Shown piece by piece: positions 23,311-34,568 of a DNA stretch of 64,000 nt. Position numbers and translations under genes: made by a program. The number at the start of each line of letters is the position of its first letter. The first letter of the stretch is position 1. The stretch spans positions 516,001-580,000 of the forward strand of contig NW_026973671.1 of NCBI RefSeq assembly GCF_035594125.1, written 5' to 3'. This DNA is from Scylla paramamosain. Its lineage: Eukaryota > Arthropoda > Malacostraca > Decapoda > Portunidae. The notes below the pieces were generated by a model. It made no database searches. It was not told where the DNA came from and worked only from the letters and a program-made list of their open reading frames with translations.

Positions 23311-23531
23311 CTTGTGAATAATAGGTGTTGTATTTGAGTTATGACAGTATTGTTACAAACATTACCTCGTATTACAGCAGCACATTTTTGTTTAACTTAA
23401 ATTATGTCATTGTTATTTGAAAATCTTGCGAAAAACTTAAAAAAGTTAGTGTATTATTTACATTGGTGACATTGTTGCAACAAAACATTGTATTCATAAA
23501 TATCATATTTTTTTCAGATTAAATAGGTACC

Positions 23532-23616
23532 ATGTCATGTAGAGGAAAACTTATGCTAGAATTAGCATTAAAGGCTAAGGAAAACAGTGAAGAAAACCCT
23601 GAGGAAAATAGTACAG
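23532..23616 (+). CDS. Transposase exon 1
   Basis: ATG at 23532 opens MSCRGKLMLELALKAKENSE and continues to ENST plus one base at a donor ACAG|GTATAT. The exon is 85 nt, leaving G, which joins GA of exon 2 to give Gly in frame. An acceptor-like TTTTTTCAG ends at 23517, so a 5' UTR intron may exist. The intron between the exons is 353 nt (23617-23969) and AT-rich, ending TACTTTGTAG. The exon explains why the long downstream frame has no ATG of its own near its start. Confidence 0.75.
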
Positions 23617-23969
23617 GTATATACTATCATAACCTTGATTATATTTCTATATAATTTGCTTTAAGGTGGGAGGTAAGCCTATTTTTTTTATTAATGAGCC
23701 AATTTTGATGAAAACTATTTTAACAATCAAAACTTTTGGAGGAGTAAGGCTTTGAAGTTTAAAGATCCAACTTTTAAAAAATGCAAAATAAAGTAAAATT
23801 TTCAGATTTTTTGGTTCTCATTGTTAAAAATTTGGACCCCCATCTGAGGAATTTATAGTTCCCCCCCAAACTAAAAAAAAAATGACACATGCTGTCTTAT
23901 ATACCATAGAGCGTTTTTAACACAAAAAACAAAAATCACATTTTAGACCCATTTCTTTGTACTTTGTAG

Positions 23970-25915
23970 GATGTGAACTTGCTGTTGACCCTCAAATCAA
24001 TGATGACCATCTGCTGCCATCAGCAAACATTACGGGTGCAAGCTCTGCTTCAAATAACAGGAAGTCTTCTTCTAGTAGTGACTCGTCCTCTAGTAGTGAC
24101 TCGTCTTTTAGCAGTGAATCATCTTCTAGCAGTGACTCAGAAACTGAAGATATTGACACAGATGATTCCGTGAAAGATAAGGACTATATCCCAAGCAAAG
24201 AGGAAGAAGAGAGTTTTAACCTTGAAGAGAAGGACGCAGTTGATAAAATTCCTGTACTAGTTAGTCCGCAAAAGGGACGTAAACGTAAACAGCACCTGAG
24301 TCAATGGAAGAAACATAAAGCGAAAAAATTAAGGAACTCTGGAAAGGCTTATATAAGCAAAAATAAGAAAATAAGACCAGAAAGGAAAATGAAACTGCCA
24401 TGTGGAAATAAATGTCGAATTAAATGTTCAGAACAGATAAATGAAGAAGAAAGTCAAAAACTCTTTGACTCTTATTGGGCATTAGGAGACATTGCTCAAC
24501 AGTGGCAGTTCATTTCAAACTGCATTAAAACTGTTAGATCTAAATACAGGTATGTTCGTGACGGAGGCAACCGTCAACCTAGGAACAATAACAGTTCCTT
24601 TCACTTCATGGTTGGTCAGAATGAAATTCGTGTTTGCAAACTTTTTTTCAAGAACACACTTGATATCAATGACCGGCCAATAAGAACAGCTTTAGTAAAG
24701 CAAAGCAGAGTTGCTAATGTTCTTATGGAACCTGATAAGAGAGGCCAACATGGTAATCAAGTAACTGTTGATCCTGAAATTAGGAAAGGCGTCAAGGCAC
24801 ATATTGAGTCTATCCCTCAGATAGAGAGTCACTATACGAGAGCTACATCAAGTAGGACATTCATATGCGGCTCTAAAACAATTGCAGAAATTCACCGCGA
24901 TTATGTTGAGAAGTCCAAACAACAAAAGGTACCTTATGCCAATTACACTCTGTTTTATCGCATTTTTACCACAGAGTATAATATTTCTTTTTTTGTTCCT
25001 AAAAAGGACCAATGCGATGTTTGTTCATCTTATCTTAATGCAGAGAATGAAGAACATAAAGATAAAACTGAGAGTGAAGCAGTTGTTGCTGTTTATGACC
25101 TTCCGGCTGTAATGCAGATACCAAAAGGGGACATTTCAGTTTTTTATTACAAGTCAAAGCTGAATGTTTTAAATTTTACTATTTACAATGCTAAAACAAA
25201 CTCATGTAATTGCTATGTCTGGAATGAAACTAATGGCCAACGTGGGGTTAATGAAATTGGGACCTGTGTTCTCGATTACATTAAAACCTTGTGTGAGGCA
25301 GGAGAAACTGACATAATTTTTTACTCAGATAACTGTTCTGGCCAACAGAAAAATAAGTTCATGATGGCACTTTACCTTTATGCAGTAAACAACTTACCAA
25401 ATATAACTTCAATAACACACAAGTTTCTAATAAAAGGGCATACCCAAAATGAGGGTGACTCTGCCCATTCCCTAATTGAAAGAGAAGTAAAGAGAATTTT
25501 AAAAAGTGGACCCATTTATGTGCCGGAAACTTACGTAACGGCAATTCGAACTGCCAGAAAGAAAGGACAGCCTTTCGTAGTAAAAGAGCTTTGTTACAAA
25601 GATTTCTTGAACATCAAGTCTCTAGCTACTGAAATGGGACCTATCAATTGCAAGACTCTTCAACTCTCTGATGTTAAAGTAATGAAATTTGAAAAGCAGT
25701 CACCACTGTCAGTTTTTTGTAAACATTCCTATGGTTCAGACTATAAGGAGCTTAAAATTTTGAAAAACTCAAATAAAGCCACCTCCATTAATGACTTATT
25801 GCCATGTTACTCCAGCAAACTTACATTGCCTGCTAACAAGAAAAAAGACTTGATGGACCTTTGTAATAAAAATCTGATTCCACGATGCCATCATAAATTT
25901 TATGAAGACCTGTAA
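23970..25915 (+). CDS. Transposase exon 2 (DDD/E, RNase H-fold type)
   Basis: 648 uninterrupted codons to TAA, about 676 residues with exon 1. Order in the joined protein: an acidic serine tract (about residues 50-95); a basic cluster with KGRKRK that could be a nuclear localisation signal; a Cys-rich PCGNKCRIKCSE; a likely DNA-binding stretch around RTALVKQSRVANVLM; a CxxC in KKDQCDVCSSYL (from Cys 377); and the putative catalytic core. Its acidic residues are D405 (VYDLPAVMQIPKGD), D482 (FYSDNCSGQQKN) and D525 (GHTQNEGDSAHSLIE, with E532 close by). This pattern is shared with arthropod and cnidarian proteins carrying a DUF7869-like domain, as I recall it. The upstream TTG at 23957 lies in the intron end and is not a real start. 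Function inferred: cutting and rejoining at its own terminal repeats. Confidence 0.85.
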
Positions 25916-26021
25916 ATGAAATCAATCTTAATGAAATGAGTTAAAATACAAATTTAGTATGCCTATTACGATATTAATTTTTGTTGTATGCTAATTCATT
26001 AGGTACATATTATTTGAATGG

Positions 26022-26400
<379 letters not shown>

Positions 26401-26788
26401 CAATATCTTTCATTTATTAGGAAGTATCTATCATTTTCATAATAAGAAAATGTATTATCATCAATCTTGTCAAAGTCATAAGCAATGAACAATACATAAT
26501 TAAGTAACATATTGGTGATTATTTTCCTTTCAATAATGGCACAAAACAAAATAGTACATGAGAGGTCTACTTTTTTTTTTATGAAGAACGTCATATTAAA
26601 AAAAAAGCATTATAAAAGTTTAAATAAAGATTTGATTAGTGAAGATATAATTATTTCAATTTCTATAAACTTTAAAGGACTATTTGATGTTTCAAAAAAT
26701 GTTCCAGCTATGGTCTTTTGAGACTATTCACAATATTGAGAGTGTTTTCATTCTTTAAAATGGCTCTCGTGAAAAATTGCTATTTTTG

Positions 26789-26817
26789 AGTTATGACGAC
26801 GTTGTCGCAAACGAGCG
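26789..26817 (-). repeat. Right terminal inverted repeat of the transposon
   Basis: Pairs with the left end at 27 of 29 positions and is followed by ATGT. Confidence 0.93.
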
Positions 26818-26840
26818 ATGTATGGATGGATGGATTTCTT

Positions 26841-27259
26841 TTAACCCTTTCACTGCGATAACCTTACCTAACCTAACCTATAATTGAATAATACTAATTC
26901 ATACAGTTTATCTTTGTTTATTAATCCCAACCTTAAATGTAAAAGCTGAAACAATAAAAATGAAGAAAAAAGTGGAAACAAATTTCCTTAATATTTATGT
27001 AAGCACAGCGACAGGTCGTGTTAAAGTGAAAAGATCACATAAATTCAATGAACCCTTTCCCTGTTGTCTGGCAAACCTTTCCTCAGTCACTCAGCACTCC
27101 AGCATGTCTGTTCCTGATCTACTCCAAACACTACACTACACTACACTAAGAATTGCAAAATCTATTCTTTTTTCATGCTCTTCTTTTTTTGCACATGCTT
27201 ATAAAGATTTCATACATATTTCTTAGTGATGCAAATTGTTGCTTATTGCAGTGAAAGGG
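26841..27259. mobile_element. piggyBac-like MITE
   Basis: TTAA at 26841-26844 precedes CCCTTTCACTGCGATAA. The inverted counterpart TTATTGCAGTGAAAGGG ends at 27259. The repeats match at 16 of 17 positions. The right flank reads CTGA, a possible mutated TTAA. Ends starting CCCTTT with a TTAA target are typical of piggyBac elements. The 415-bp body has no transposase. It contains a short CCTAA (TTAGG) run at 26866-26880. Confidence 0.65.
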
Positions 27260-27411
27260 CTGAATTTATTATATTTTAAGTCACATTAAACTAATTAATG
27301 TAAAACAACTTATGCAAACCAAGAGCCACCAGTGCCAATGCCAGATTATTGGTCATGATGACTAACCTTGTCTTTTTCTTCTATCATTACTCATTAAGAC
27401 TTTATTCCCTT

Positions 27412-27660
27412 ATAAGAACACAAGAACATAAAAACAACAAAAGCTGCAAGAAGCCATCAGCCCTACATGAGGCAGTCAGTCCCTGTATAAAACATGCCTA
27501 CCTATTTTGATCAATCACCCTGGTCCATAAATTTGTGTAATCTTTTAAAACTCACTATTTACTTGACACTAACAACCTCGTTATCATTCAATTACCACTC
27601 AATTTGAAAACAACTTTATTCCTCAGTGTTTTTAAATCTAGCCATATTTCTGCTGCTTTG
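27412..27660 (-). mobile_element. CR1-like LINE 3' end, second copy
   Basis: Aligns with 5105-5365 and 33185-33440: AGCTGCAAGAAGCCATCAG, then CAGTCCCTGTAT, then CCATAAAT, then ACCACTC followed by sequence rich in polymerase C-terminal codons on the minus strand. 5'-truncated and dead. Confidence 0.7.
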
Positions 27661-28045
27661 TCTCTCCTGTCCATCCATATACATGCCAGCCTGACACCTG
27701 CCTCAAGCAATGGTACACTCAGACCAGGCTATGTGAACTGTCTCTTCCCCTTGTACTTTTCTCAATCTCCAAGTGTTAACTCCACACTAACTGGCACTAA
27801 GCAGCACAAAACAGTGAGTGCTTTAGTCTATCTACTTTTCAATCTTAGGCAACTAATATAACAGTGTTTTATCTCCTTAGTTTAGGAGGAGTTCACAAGT
27901 GCACTATTGGTTTTGTAAGCTTGTCAGGAGCAAGTATTTTCACTTTATTTTCTGAGTATATGACCTGATGTGCTATGCCCAAGTTCCTGGGGTGTAGCAG
28001 AGTGGTCCACAAGATGATTCCTAACCACCAGGAGGTGACGGAACT

Positions 28046-28130
28046 AAGAGTATGAATGATGTGTGTATGAGAGTGTAGTGCTTTGCCTGGGCCACCCTAT
28101 GAGGATTGCCTGTCTGGTATATAGAGAGTC
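28046..28130. repeat. Dispersed short repeat, copy 1
   Basis: AAGAGTATGAATGATGTGTG and the following TTTG..GGGCCACCCTATG-like sequence match 30395-30480. Origin unknown. Confidence 0.5.
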
Positions 28131-28247
28131 AGGTACATTTTGCAGGTCTCCATTTGTGTTGGAGAGAATCCCTGCACTGTTCTGAAATATATGAGCTTCC
28201 CCTGACCATGACTGACCTGGCTTGAAGAGGGCAGGGACTCACAGGGC

Positions 28248-28339
28248 TCAGTTGTTGCCCAGGGCAGCACAGAAAGACACCAGGTCAGGCTCAGCAGGTG
28301 TGTCAGATTCAGTGGTGACCTCACTACTTGTCACCACAC
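28248..28339 (-). CDS. Gene 1 alternative terminal exon
   Basis: Acceptor CCCTTTCCCTTGCAG starts a 92-nt frame (phase 1 in) reading VVTSSEVTTESDTPAEPDLV, then SFCAALGNN and TGA. The other two frames stop almost at once. A strong donor-like GTGAGT lies 10 nt beyond the stop. Both this exon and the 22656-22770 exon accept the single T left by exon 29020-29139. The gene could therefore end here (short form) or skip it (long form). Acidic, Ser/Thr-rich, unrecognised. Confidence 0.5.
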
Positions 28340-29019
28340 CTGCAAGGGAAAGGACCAGATGTGTGGTGGTGATGGCTGTCTGTCCTCTATATAGTGAAAA
28401 GTGGCACAGTATAAAAAGATGGGTTGCAATTTATGAATGAATGAATTGACTAATTGCTTTCAAGGCACCACAGCAAGGGTCATATGTCATCACATTAAAA
28501 TATTAAGAAAATATGTGAAGAGAATTGTTGAATGTTCAGAAATATTTGTACATCAAAACTTCTGCACTGCAATGAACTGTAATCTTTATTTTTTTCCTTT
28601 TCAATGCATTTCTCAAGATTCATGATTTTCCTTTTTTTATAATTCTTAGCTGTAAATTTTGCAGTCATAAATCACAAGAAATCACAGGAAATGACACATT
28701 ATTTTACATCTCTCTCTCTCTCTCTCTTACTGTTCCCTAAGGGGTCCTCCTCCCACACTCCCAGCATCACCTTTAGTCAATAAATAAACATGAGTGCACT
28801 TTTGCTTAACACTCCATCACAGCACTCCATTACCATGCCATCACTCCCTGCCACAGCATCACCCCTCCCCTCCCACCCTGGCAACACCACCCAGCCACAC
28901 TACCTACCACCTCAACACTGTTTTGCACCAGCCACATCTTAGCTAATCTCTTACATCACCTATAAGCCTTAAGCCTCCACACTCATCACACCACCACTCT
29001 CAGCTGCACTCCCACCCAC

Positions 29020-29139
29020 ACTGGCCAGACTTGGGTGTCGTTGGCCCTCCATTGGTGTGGCTGTGGGCGTGGTAGGCGCACACCAGCTCCTCATGGTTAG
29101 AACTGACAGATGAGCCACTTGCCTCCTTGCTGGCTGCAC
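29020..29139 (-). CDS. Gene 1 internal exon
   Basis: Acceptor CACCTGTACTGTCCTCAG opens 120 nt reading AASKEASGSSVSSNHEELVC and AYHAHSHTNGGPTTPKSGQ. It ends one base into a codon at CAGT|GTGGGT. A donor two bases earlier (CCA|GTGTGG) would break the phase of both possible downstream exons. Phase 1 on both sides. Polar and His/Ser-rich, probably a disordered tail region. Confidence 0.6.
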
Positions 29140-29309
29140 CTGAGGACAGTACAGGTGTGGTAAGGCTTTGACTTAGACCAGGTGTGTTAATTTGGTACCC
29201 TCTATTGGAGCCAGTGTGTTAATTAGGTATCCTTTATTTAATTAGGTATCTTGTACTGGTAGTGTTGTTGTTTTGTTTGGGCTGAAGGTAGATATGCACT
29301 ACGTGTCAC

Positions 29310-29365
29310 TTATTTTTGTTGCCCTTGGCCAGTGTCCTTCCTACATAAAAAAAAAATAAATAAAT
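29310..29365 (+). mobile_element. Solo 3' tail of a family A LINE
   Basis: GTTGCCCTTGGCCAGTGTCC followed by TTCCTACAT and an A-rich run matches the reverse complement of the 3' ends at about 41160 and 49200. Only the tail is present. Confidence 0.6.
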
Positions 29366-29534
29366 TTGATTATGTAGTGTTTATGTATTGTCTTTTGTAT
29401 TATGTATTTTTATATGTATTTAGTGTTATGTATCATTTCATTATGTAGCATGTATTATCTATTGTGCACTGTGTATTATTGTACATGACTTATTTTGCTG
29501 ATATTTCACTTTGGTGGTACTGCATCAAACACTG

Positions 29535-29577
29535 ACTGACTGACTCACTGACTCACTCACTCACTCACTCACTGAGC
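29535..29577. repeat. (ACTC)n/(ACTG)n tetranucleotide repeat
   Basis: About ten tetramers of ACTG then ACTC. Confidence 0.9.
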
Positions 29578-29884
29578 ATTTGTGTGCATGCTGGTGTACA
29601 TTCTTTGTGTCCTAGTTTCAATGCAATTATGAATAACAAACAAAAAATAATGCACACTTTATTTTTTTTATTAATGGCAAGAAATATTTATAACAGAGAG
29701 CTTGTTATGGTCATTAATTGGGACTCTCTATCATAACTATTTTCATTATCACCATTATTGTTACAAATAATACTCCTATAACTGCAAATCTAAATGGAAC
29801 CATGAAATAATAAGGAAAAGCAGAGGTCAGGAGAAGAAAATCAATCAAATAACCATAAAAGGAACTACTAGCAACAGACACACT

Positions 29885-30030
29885 AACAAACCCAGTAAAT
29901 GAAATAAATAAAATAAAATAAATAACAACAACAACAACAACAATAATGATAATAACAATAATAATAAAGATAAATAAATGCATTAAAATCCAAACAAATA
30001 AATGAACAAATAAATAAATAACAAAACAAG
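29885..30030. repeat. AAT/AAC/AAAT-rich simple sequence
   Basis: Alternating AATA, ACA and AATA repeats. The hydrophobic minus-strand frame across it (29714-30037) is compositional. Confidence 0.75.
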
Positions 30031-30394
30031 AGGTCAAAAATCAAATACAGTGGGTCTTTGTAAATGAGGCAGCAGTCCCACAGGCAGCCAGTGTGAGCAG
30101 AGGCTGTGTCATGACAAGAGAGTCCTGCACACTGGTCATCTTTGTACAGTTGAGGTCATTAGCCGAGTGTACTCTTGCACTCACTTTCCTGATTGTGTGT
30201 TTTCCTGTAGTCTCAAGTCTAAGGACCAATCTATTCCCAGACTTTGTGAGGAGACTGTGAGCAGATCAGAAAACTCCAGACTGAAGGAAATGTCAAGGCA
30301 CAGGAAGCTTGACTTCTGACCATCACCGCACTAACAACTATTGCTTTTCATTCATTTATCTTTTTTACTCTGGTCTTTCTTCCAGAGACCAACA

Positions 30395-30480
30395 GGGTTA
30401 AGAGTGTGAATGATGTGTGCATGAGTGTGTGGAGCTTTGTTTAGGCCATCCTGTGTCAGATTTTTGGCCTGTTATACAGA
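30395..30480. repeat. Dispersed short repeat, copy 2
   Basis: Matches 28046-28130 through AAGAGTGTGAATGATGTGTG and the sequence after it. Confidence 0.5.
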
Positions 30481-30769
30481 TGGGCAAATCTTTTTATCTT
30501 TACTCTATCCCTTCACACCACAAAGCTGTTCTAAAAAGGAAAGACAAAAGAGATGGAACAGCCAGCTGCGACCTCACTGAACATTTCACAACCTGCCTTT
30601 TAAAAATTCTGTTCTTTCACACAACTCTACTTGCACCTAATACATGCACACCCTTCACTCAAAATTCAAAATTATCATGGCAACTCCTACACCAGCCTCG
30701 GAGTCCCCAGGACAAATGTCCCCAGATCAGACTGCTCTTCTGGTGAGTGTCTTGACACCACCCTCAACT

Positions 30770-31650
30770 TTTTCTTCAATAACTTCTGCAACATTTGTGG
30801 CCTTACATCTTCTTTTCAATCTGTAGAACACAACCTCTCTACTAAAACTTCATCTTTTCCTCCCCAAAACACAGGTGTCTGAGGCAACTGACAGTACCCC
30901 CTTCTTTGTTCCCCCCTACTTTCTCTATCATTTTCTGTCCAAAGCTAGATGTTGCAACTATGTGTACAACAACTTAACTTGCTCTTGTACCCACACTCTT
31001 GAATCTTCTGGATTTTTTGCCGTCTGGCTATGACTACAGTCACTCTAAAACAAGATTTATCTGTGCTGTATACCTCTCACCTACAAGTAACTCCTCTTCC
31101 TATAAAAATTCTTTGACTACTTAACTTCTAAAGTGAGCACGTTCTGAATCTCTTCCCTTTTGTAGAGATCTCCATTCTTGGAGACTTCAATGTTCATTAC
31201 TAATTTTGCCTTTCCTCTCCCTTCACTGACCATCCTGGTGAACTAGCTTTTAACTCTGCTATCCTCCATGACCTAGAGCAACTGGTACAACACTCTACTT
31301 GTTTTCTTGATTGTCTTGGAGATATGCCCAACATTCTTGACCTTTTTCTCACCTCTAACCCTTCTCCTTATGCTATCATCCTATCATCTCCATTGGGCTC
31401 CTCCAATCACAACCTTGTATCTGCATCTTGTCCTATCCTTCCAATCCGTCCCCAGGATTCCCCAAAGTGGAGGTGCCTTTGTCATTTTGCCCCTACTGGA
31501 GCCAAGTAGGTATTATGCTGATTTGCCTTGGAATGACTACTGTTTCTGTGTCATAGGGTACCCATCTCTGTGTGCTGAGCGCATAACAAAGGTGATAGTA
31601 TGTGCTATGGAGACATACAATCCTCACTCTTTCTTTTGTCCTAAACCATT
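30770..31650 (+). mobile_element. Non-LTR family A, endonuclease fragment
   Basis: Same order as 11150-12030: CAACATTTGTGG, ACACAGGTGTCTGAGGCAAC, a GGAGACTTCAATGTTCATTA segment (GDFNVHY), and CCCAACATTCTTGACCTTTT (PNILDLF). The frame is broken several times. It stops abruptly at CCTAAACCA near 31650, where unrelated sequence begins. Confidence 0.8.
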
Positions 31651-32325
31651 GGTTCCCAACCTTCATTACATTACTTGTTTACTGACTTTCCAAGTTTGCA
31701 TTATCCATATCATCAAGTGAAGGTACAGTACTAAATATCTGCTATAAAGAAACAGAGGTAAACCCTATAAAGCAATCACTCAATTGCATAGCTGGCAATG
31801 ATAAAAAATTTATCACAATAAATAATAAATCAATGATGATAATGTTATCAGTGATAACTGATAACTCAGTAACTGGTGATAAATTTATCGCCGATATTTG
31901 ATAACCAATAAATCTATAAATTCAAAATTCTGATAGTAGTGATAACAATATTGATATTTTAAGTAAAAAGAAAGAAAAATCCAAGCCTTTACTTTTATCT
32001 TGATCTTAGAAAACTTAGAAACATCTTCAAAAAATTTAAATTCAATGTTTATCCTGTCTCTTCACTAATGAAAAGTACTGTTTTAATTGAAATAACTACA
32101 TTTGATTTTGAAAGTTAACAACTTCAACGTGCTCATGTTCCTAAAACTACTTTACCAAGGGGGGGATGACATTAGTAGCACTGTGTCGTGGGTAGTGAAG
32201 ATGGGCATTGGCAGCACTGAAATCAGGAAGGAGTGAGCTGGTACTCGAGATGAGACCAGAGGTGGGAAACACTTTGATTGGCCAAAAGAGCAACAGCAGC
32301 AATTACTTCAGGCTACCCATTAAGA
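31651..32325. other. Unidentified insertion within family A
   Basis: AT-rich sequence separating two family A segments. It begins TTGGTTCCCAACCTT, which resembles hAT ends, but no matching far end or 8-bp duplication is visible. Confidence 0.4.
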
Positions 32326-32520
32326 TCCAGGGCTTGTTCCTCCCTCTCCTCTACCCTCCAACTACTTCATGCTACCCATTAAGATCCTTCGCAGTGATGC
32401 TTTCCATAACCTTGCTGCCCTCAGAAGGCTTATGGACCTGATGGGTCCCTCGTATTGTTCTCTGAACTGTGCCTTCGTGCTTGCATCCTGCCTATTCATC
32501 TCCACTTGTTCTGTTGTAAA
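32326..32520 (+). mobile_element. Non-LTR family A, linker and early polymerase fragment
   Basis: CTTGTTCCTCCCTCTCCTCTACCCTCC, CTACTTCATGCTACCCATTAAGATC and AGAAGGCTTATGGACCTGATGGG match 12370-12460 and the complement of 50760-50900. The sequence CTACTTCATGCTACCCATTAAGATC is partly repeated here (about 32310 and 32365). Confidence 0.75.
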
Positions 32521-32989
32521 ATAGTGTGGTGAGAGCCTTCCCTGTCACCTCTCCCCAGTACTCACCCACTGAGAGCAAGTATCCACCTCACTGGCTGCCT
32601 CCCTCTAGCATTCCTTCATTTCATTCATACAAACTTCCCCAGAGTAGTAAAAATGATCAGACAACTTCCTCCAAAGATCACATTCCAAATCTTGGTCTTT
32701 GTGGAACTCCTCATAAAAAGCAGTTTATTAGTCCACATACCAATAATTTATTTCACATGAAATTCACTGGAATTTGTGGCACCAATATTTGGAGAAACCA
32801 TAAACATTTACAAACTCATTCACTTTCATTGTTACCATTTGTCCACACCACCTTACTGTATTTCAGATTATTACAGCACCATCCTACTCCACACATCACT
32901 ACTCTGTGCAGGAAAAGAGATGAGTGTGGAGGAACATGTACAGTGTATGGCACTGCAATACTAACTGCTAGATTTAGAATACAAGATGA
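32521..32989. other. No gene seen
   Basis: One 155-codon frame crosses this stretch but has no domain motif. Confidence 0.4.
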
Positions 32990-33935
32990 CTGATATCAAA
33001 ATGTTACAAGACTTATCCATGTATTAAGTTTGGACATCACTCCTTCAAAACAGTCACCTTGACCACCAATAAAGTGGTCCCAGTCCCGCTGTCACTGCTC
33101 ACATGTGTTTAGTAAGTCTTGTTCTCAAAGCATGTTAAGCACCTTCTGTGACTCAGGCTCAACCTCTTCCATGGAACACAGGATAACAACATATGGAAAT
33201 CAGAAAGGCTGCCAGAAGTCATAAGGCTTACCCGTGGCAGTTCCTGCACAAAATATACCTACCTATTTCCATCTACCATCCCCATCCATAAATCTTTTAA
33301 AACTCCTAAAGAACCAACACCAACAACCTGATTACTGAGTCCATTCCATTCACCTACCACTCCATCTGAAAACCAATTCCTTCCTATCTCCCTTTTAAGT
33401 CTGACTTTTCAAACTTAGATCCATCCTTTCTCATTTCATGGTGTCAAGATGGCATCCTTTTCACCCACAGCTTCCTTTATCTTTAGGAAGAAGTTACAAA
33501 TGAAGTGTGGATCCAGGTCTTGTCCCCAGTGGAGACCCTCAATGTGAAGGTTGGGTCATCTGGCACACCTTCTGTTTGGAGATCAGAAGCCTGGGCACAC
33601 ATTTTTCAGCTATGTGGTCATATTCAAATCAAACATGGGGATTGCCTCAGCTGTTCTGTATGATGCACCAACCCTGACACCAACTCCCTTCGCTGATCTC
33701 CAACAATTCCCTTGCACGTCACTCAACCGTTTCCATGTTTTCAGTGGCTGAGCTCACGGAATATCATCCTGACCTCTTGTCATCTTCCAGAGATATTCTG
33801 TTGCTCCTGAAGAATACATGGCACTTGACGCACCTCACATAACTCACTGCTTCCTTGCCACACGTGTGCTAATTCATGTCAAAGGTCTCTGCTGAATTTG
33901 ACACACAATTTGGTGTTAACTCTGCTCTTGTTTGC
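32990..33935 (-). pseudogene. Dead mariner-family transposase, split by a LINE fragment
   Basis: Minus-strand pieces in shifting frames match a mariner transposase in order. From about 33930 they read VKFSRD, RMIFREL and KMCAQ. At about 33510 they give TGDKTWIH, where TGDETWIH is the usual catalytic motif and the Glu is now Lys. Near 33090 comes a C-terminal WWSR-like end. A CR1-like 3' end at 33185-33440 is inserted between the catalytic half and the C-terminus. Stops and shifts are frequent. No terminal repeats were identified. Confidence 0.55.
33185..33440 (-). mobile_element. CR1-like LINE 3' end, third copy
   Basis: Aligns with 5105-5365, including CCATCTACCATCCCCATCCATAAATC, TGATTACTGAGTCC and CCAATTCCTTCCTATCTC. 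Inserted in the dead mariner. Confidence 0.75.
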
Positions 33936-34568
33936 AGTTCATGATGAAATATGAAGTTCAGCATGAGGCCACAAAACTCATGTGATATGGCTCACAAAGT
34001 TCACAGAAAGACACCAATTGGCAGACTGCTTGATAACTGTCACTGTCCAGTCCCATCAGACATGCATCCTTGTACAGCCACCTGTTGGTGTACTATGGAA
34101 CTAGTCTTGGGGCTTTGATACCACCTCACACTTCATTTTACCCTTCAATCCCAACATGTCAGTGGTAGCTGAGGTAATCTCATTCTTGTGTATAGATTCC
34201 TTTAGTTACAAGGAATATGTATTATGTTGCTGGGACACTCACTTTGTGCCTCTCTCAAATGGATGATGTATAATAAGAGCTAAGATAAGCAACATTGTTT
34301 CAGCTTTTTTCTGCCACACACAGTCATCTATCAAGAATCTGGCAAAGCCTGGGATGAATATAGCAGCGTGTTATGACCACAGGTCTCTGTGCTCTTACAC
34401 TGTAAATATGCACTGTGATGCCCCATGAGTACCTCTGGGGTGATAACACTCATGAGGTCCACAGCTGGCTGCTGCATTACCACACGACACAGTGCACCAC
34501 TTGTGGAAGACATGAGGTCATTATGTACACTTCCTTCTCAGTGATAAAATGAATCCAAGAAATGTATA
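33936..34568. other. No gene seen
   Basis: Could include more of the mariner 5' region, which is too decayed to call. Confidence 0.35.

Noticed and set aside
23957..23969. Translation start of the transposase at 23957
   Set aside because: The codon is TTG and lies in the last bases of an intron. The upstream ATG exon at 23532 joins in frame at 23970.
31651..32272. Second hAT element
   Set aside because: The left border resembles a hAT end (TTGGTTCCCAACCTT), but the right end and an 8-bp duplication are missing.
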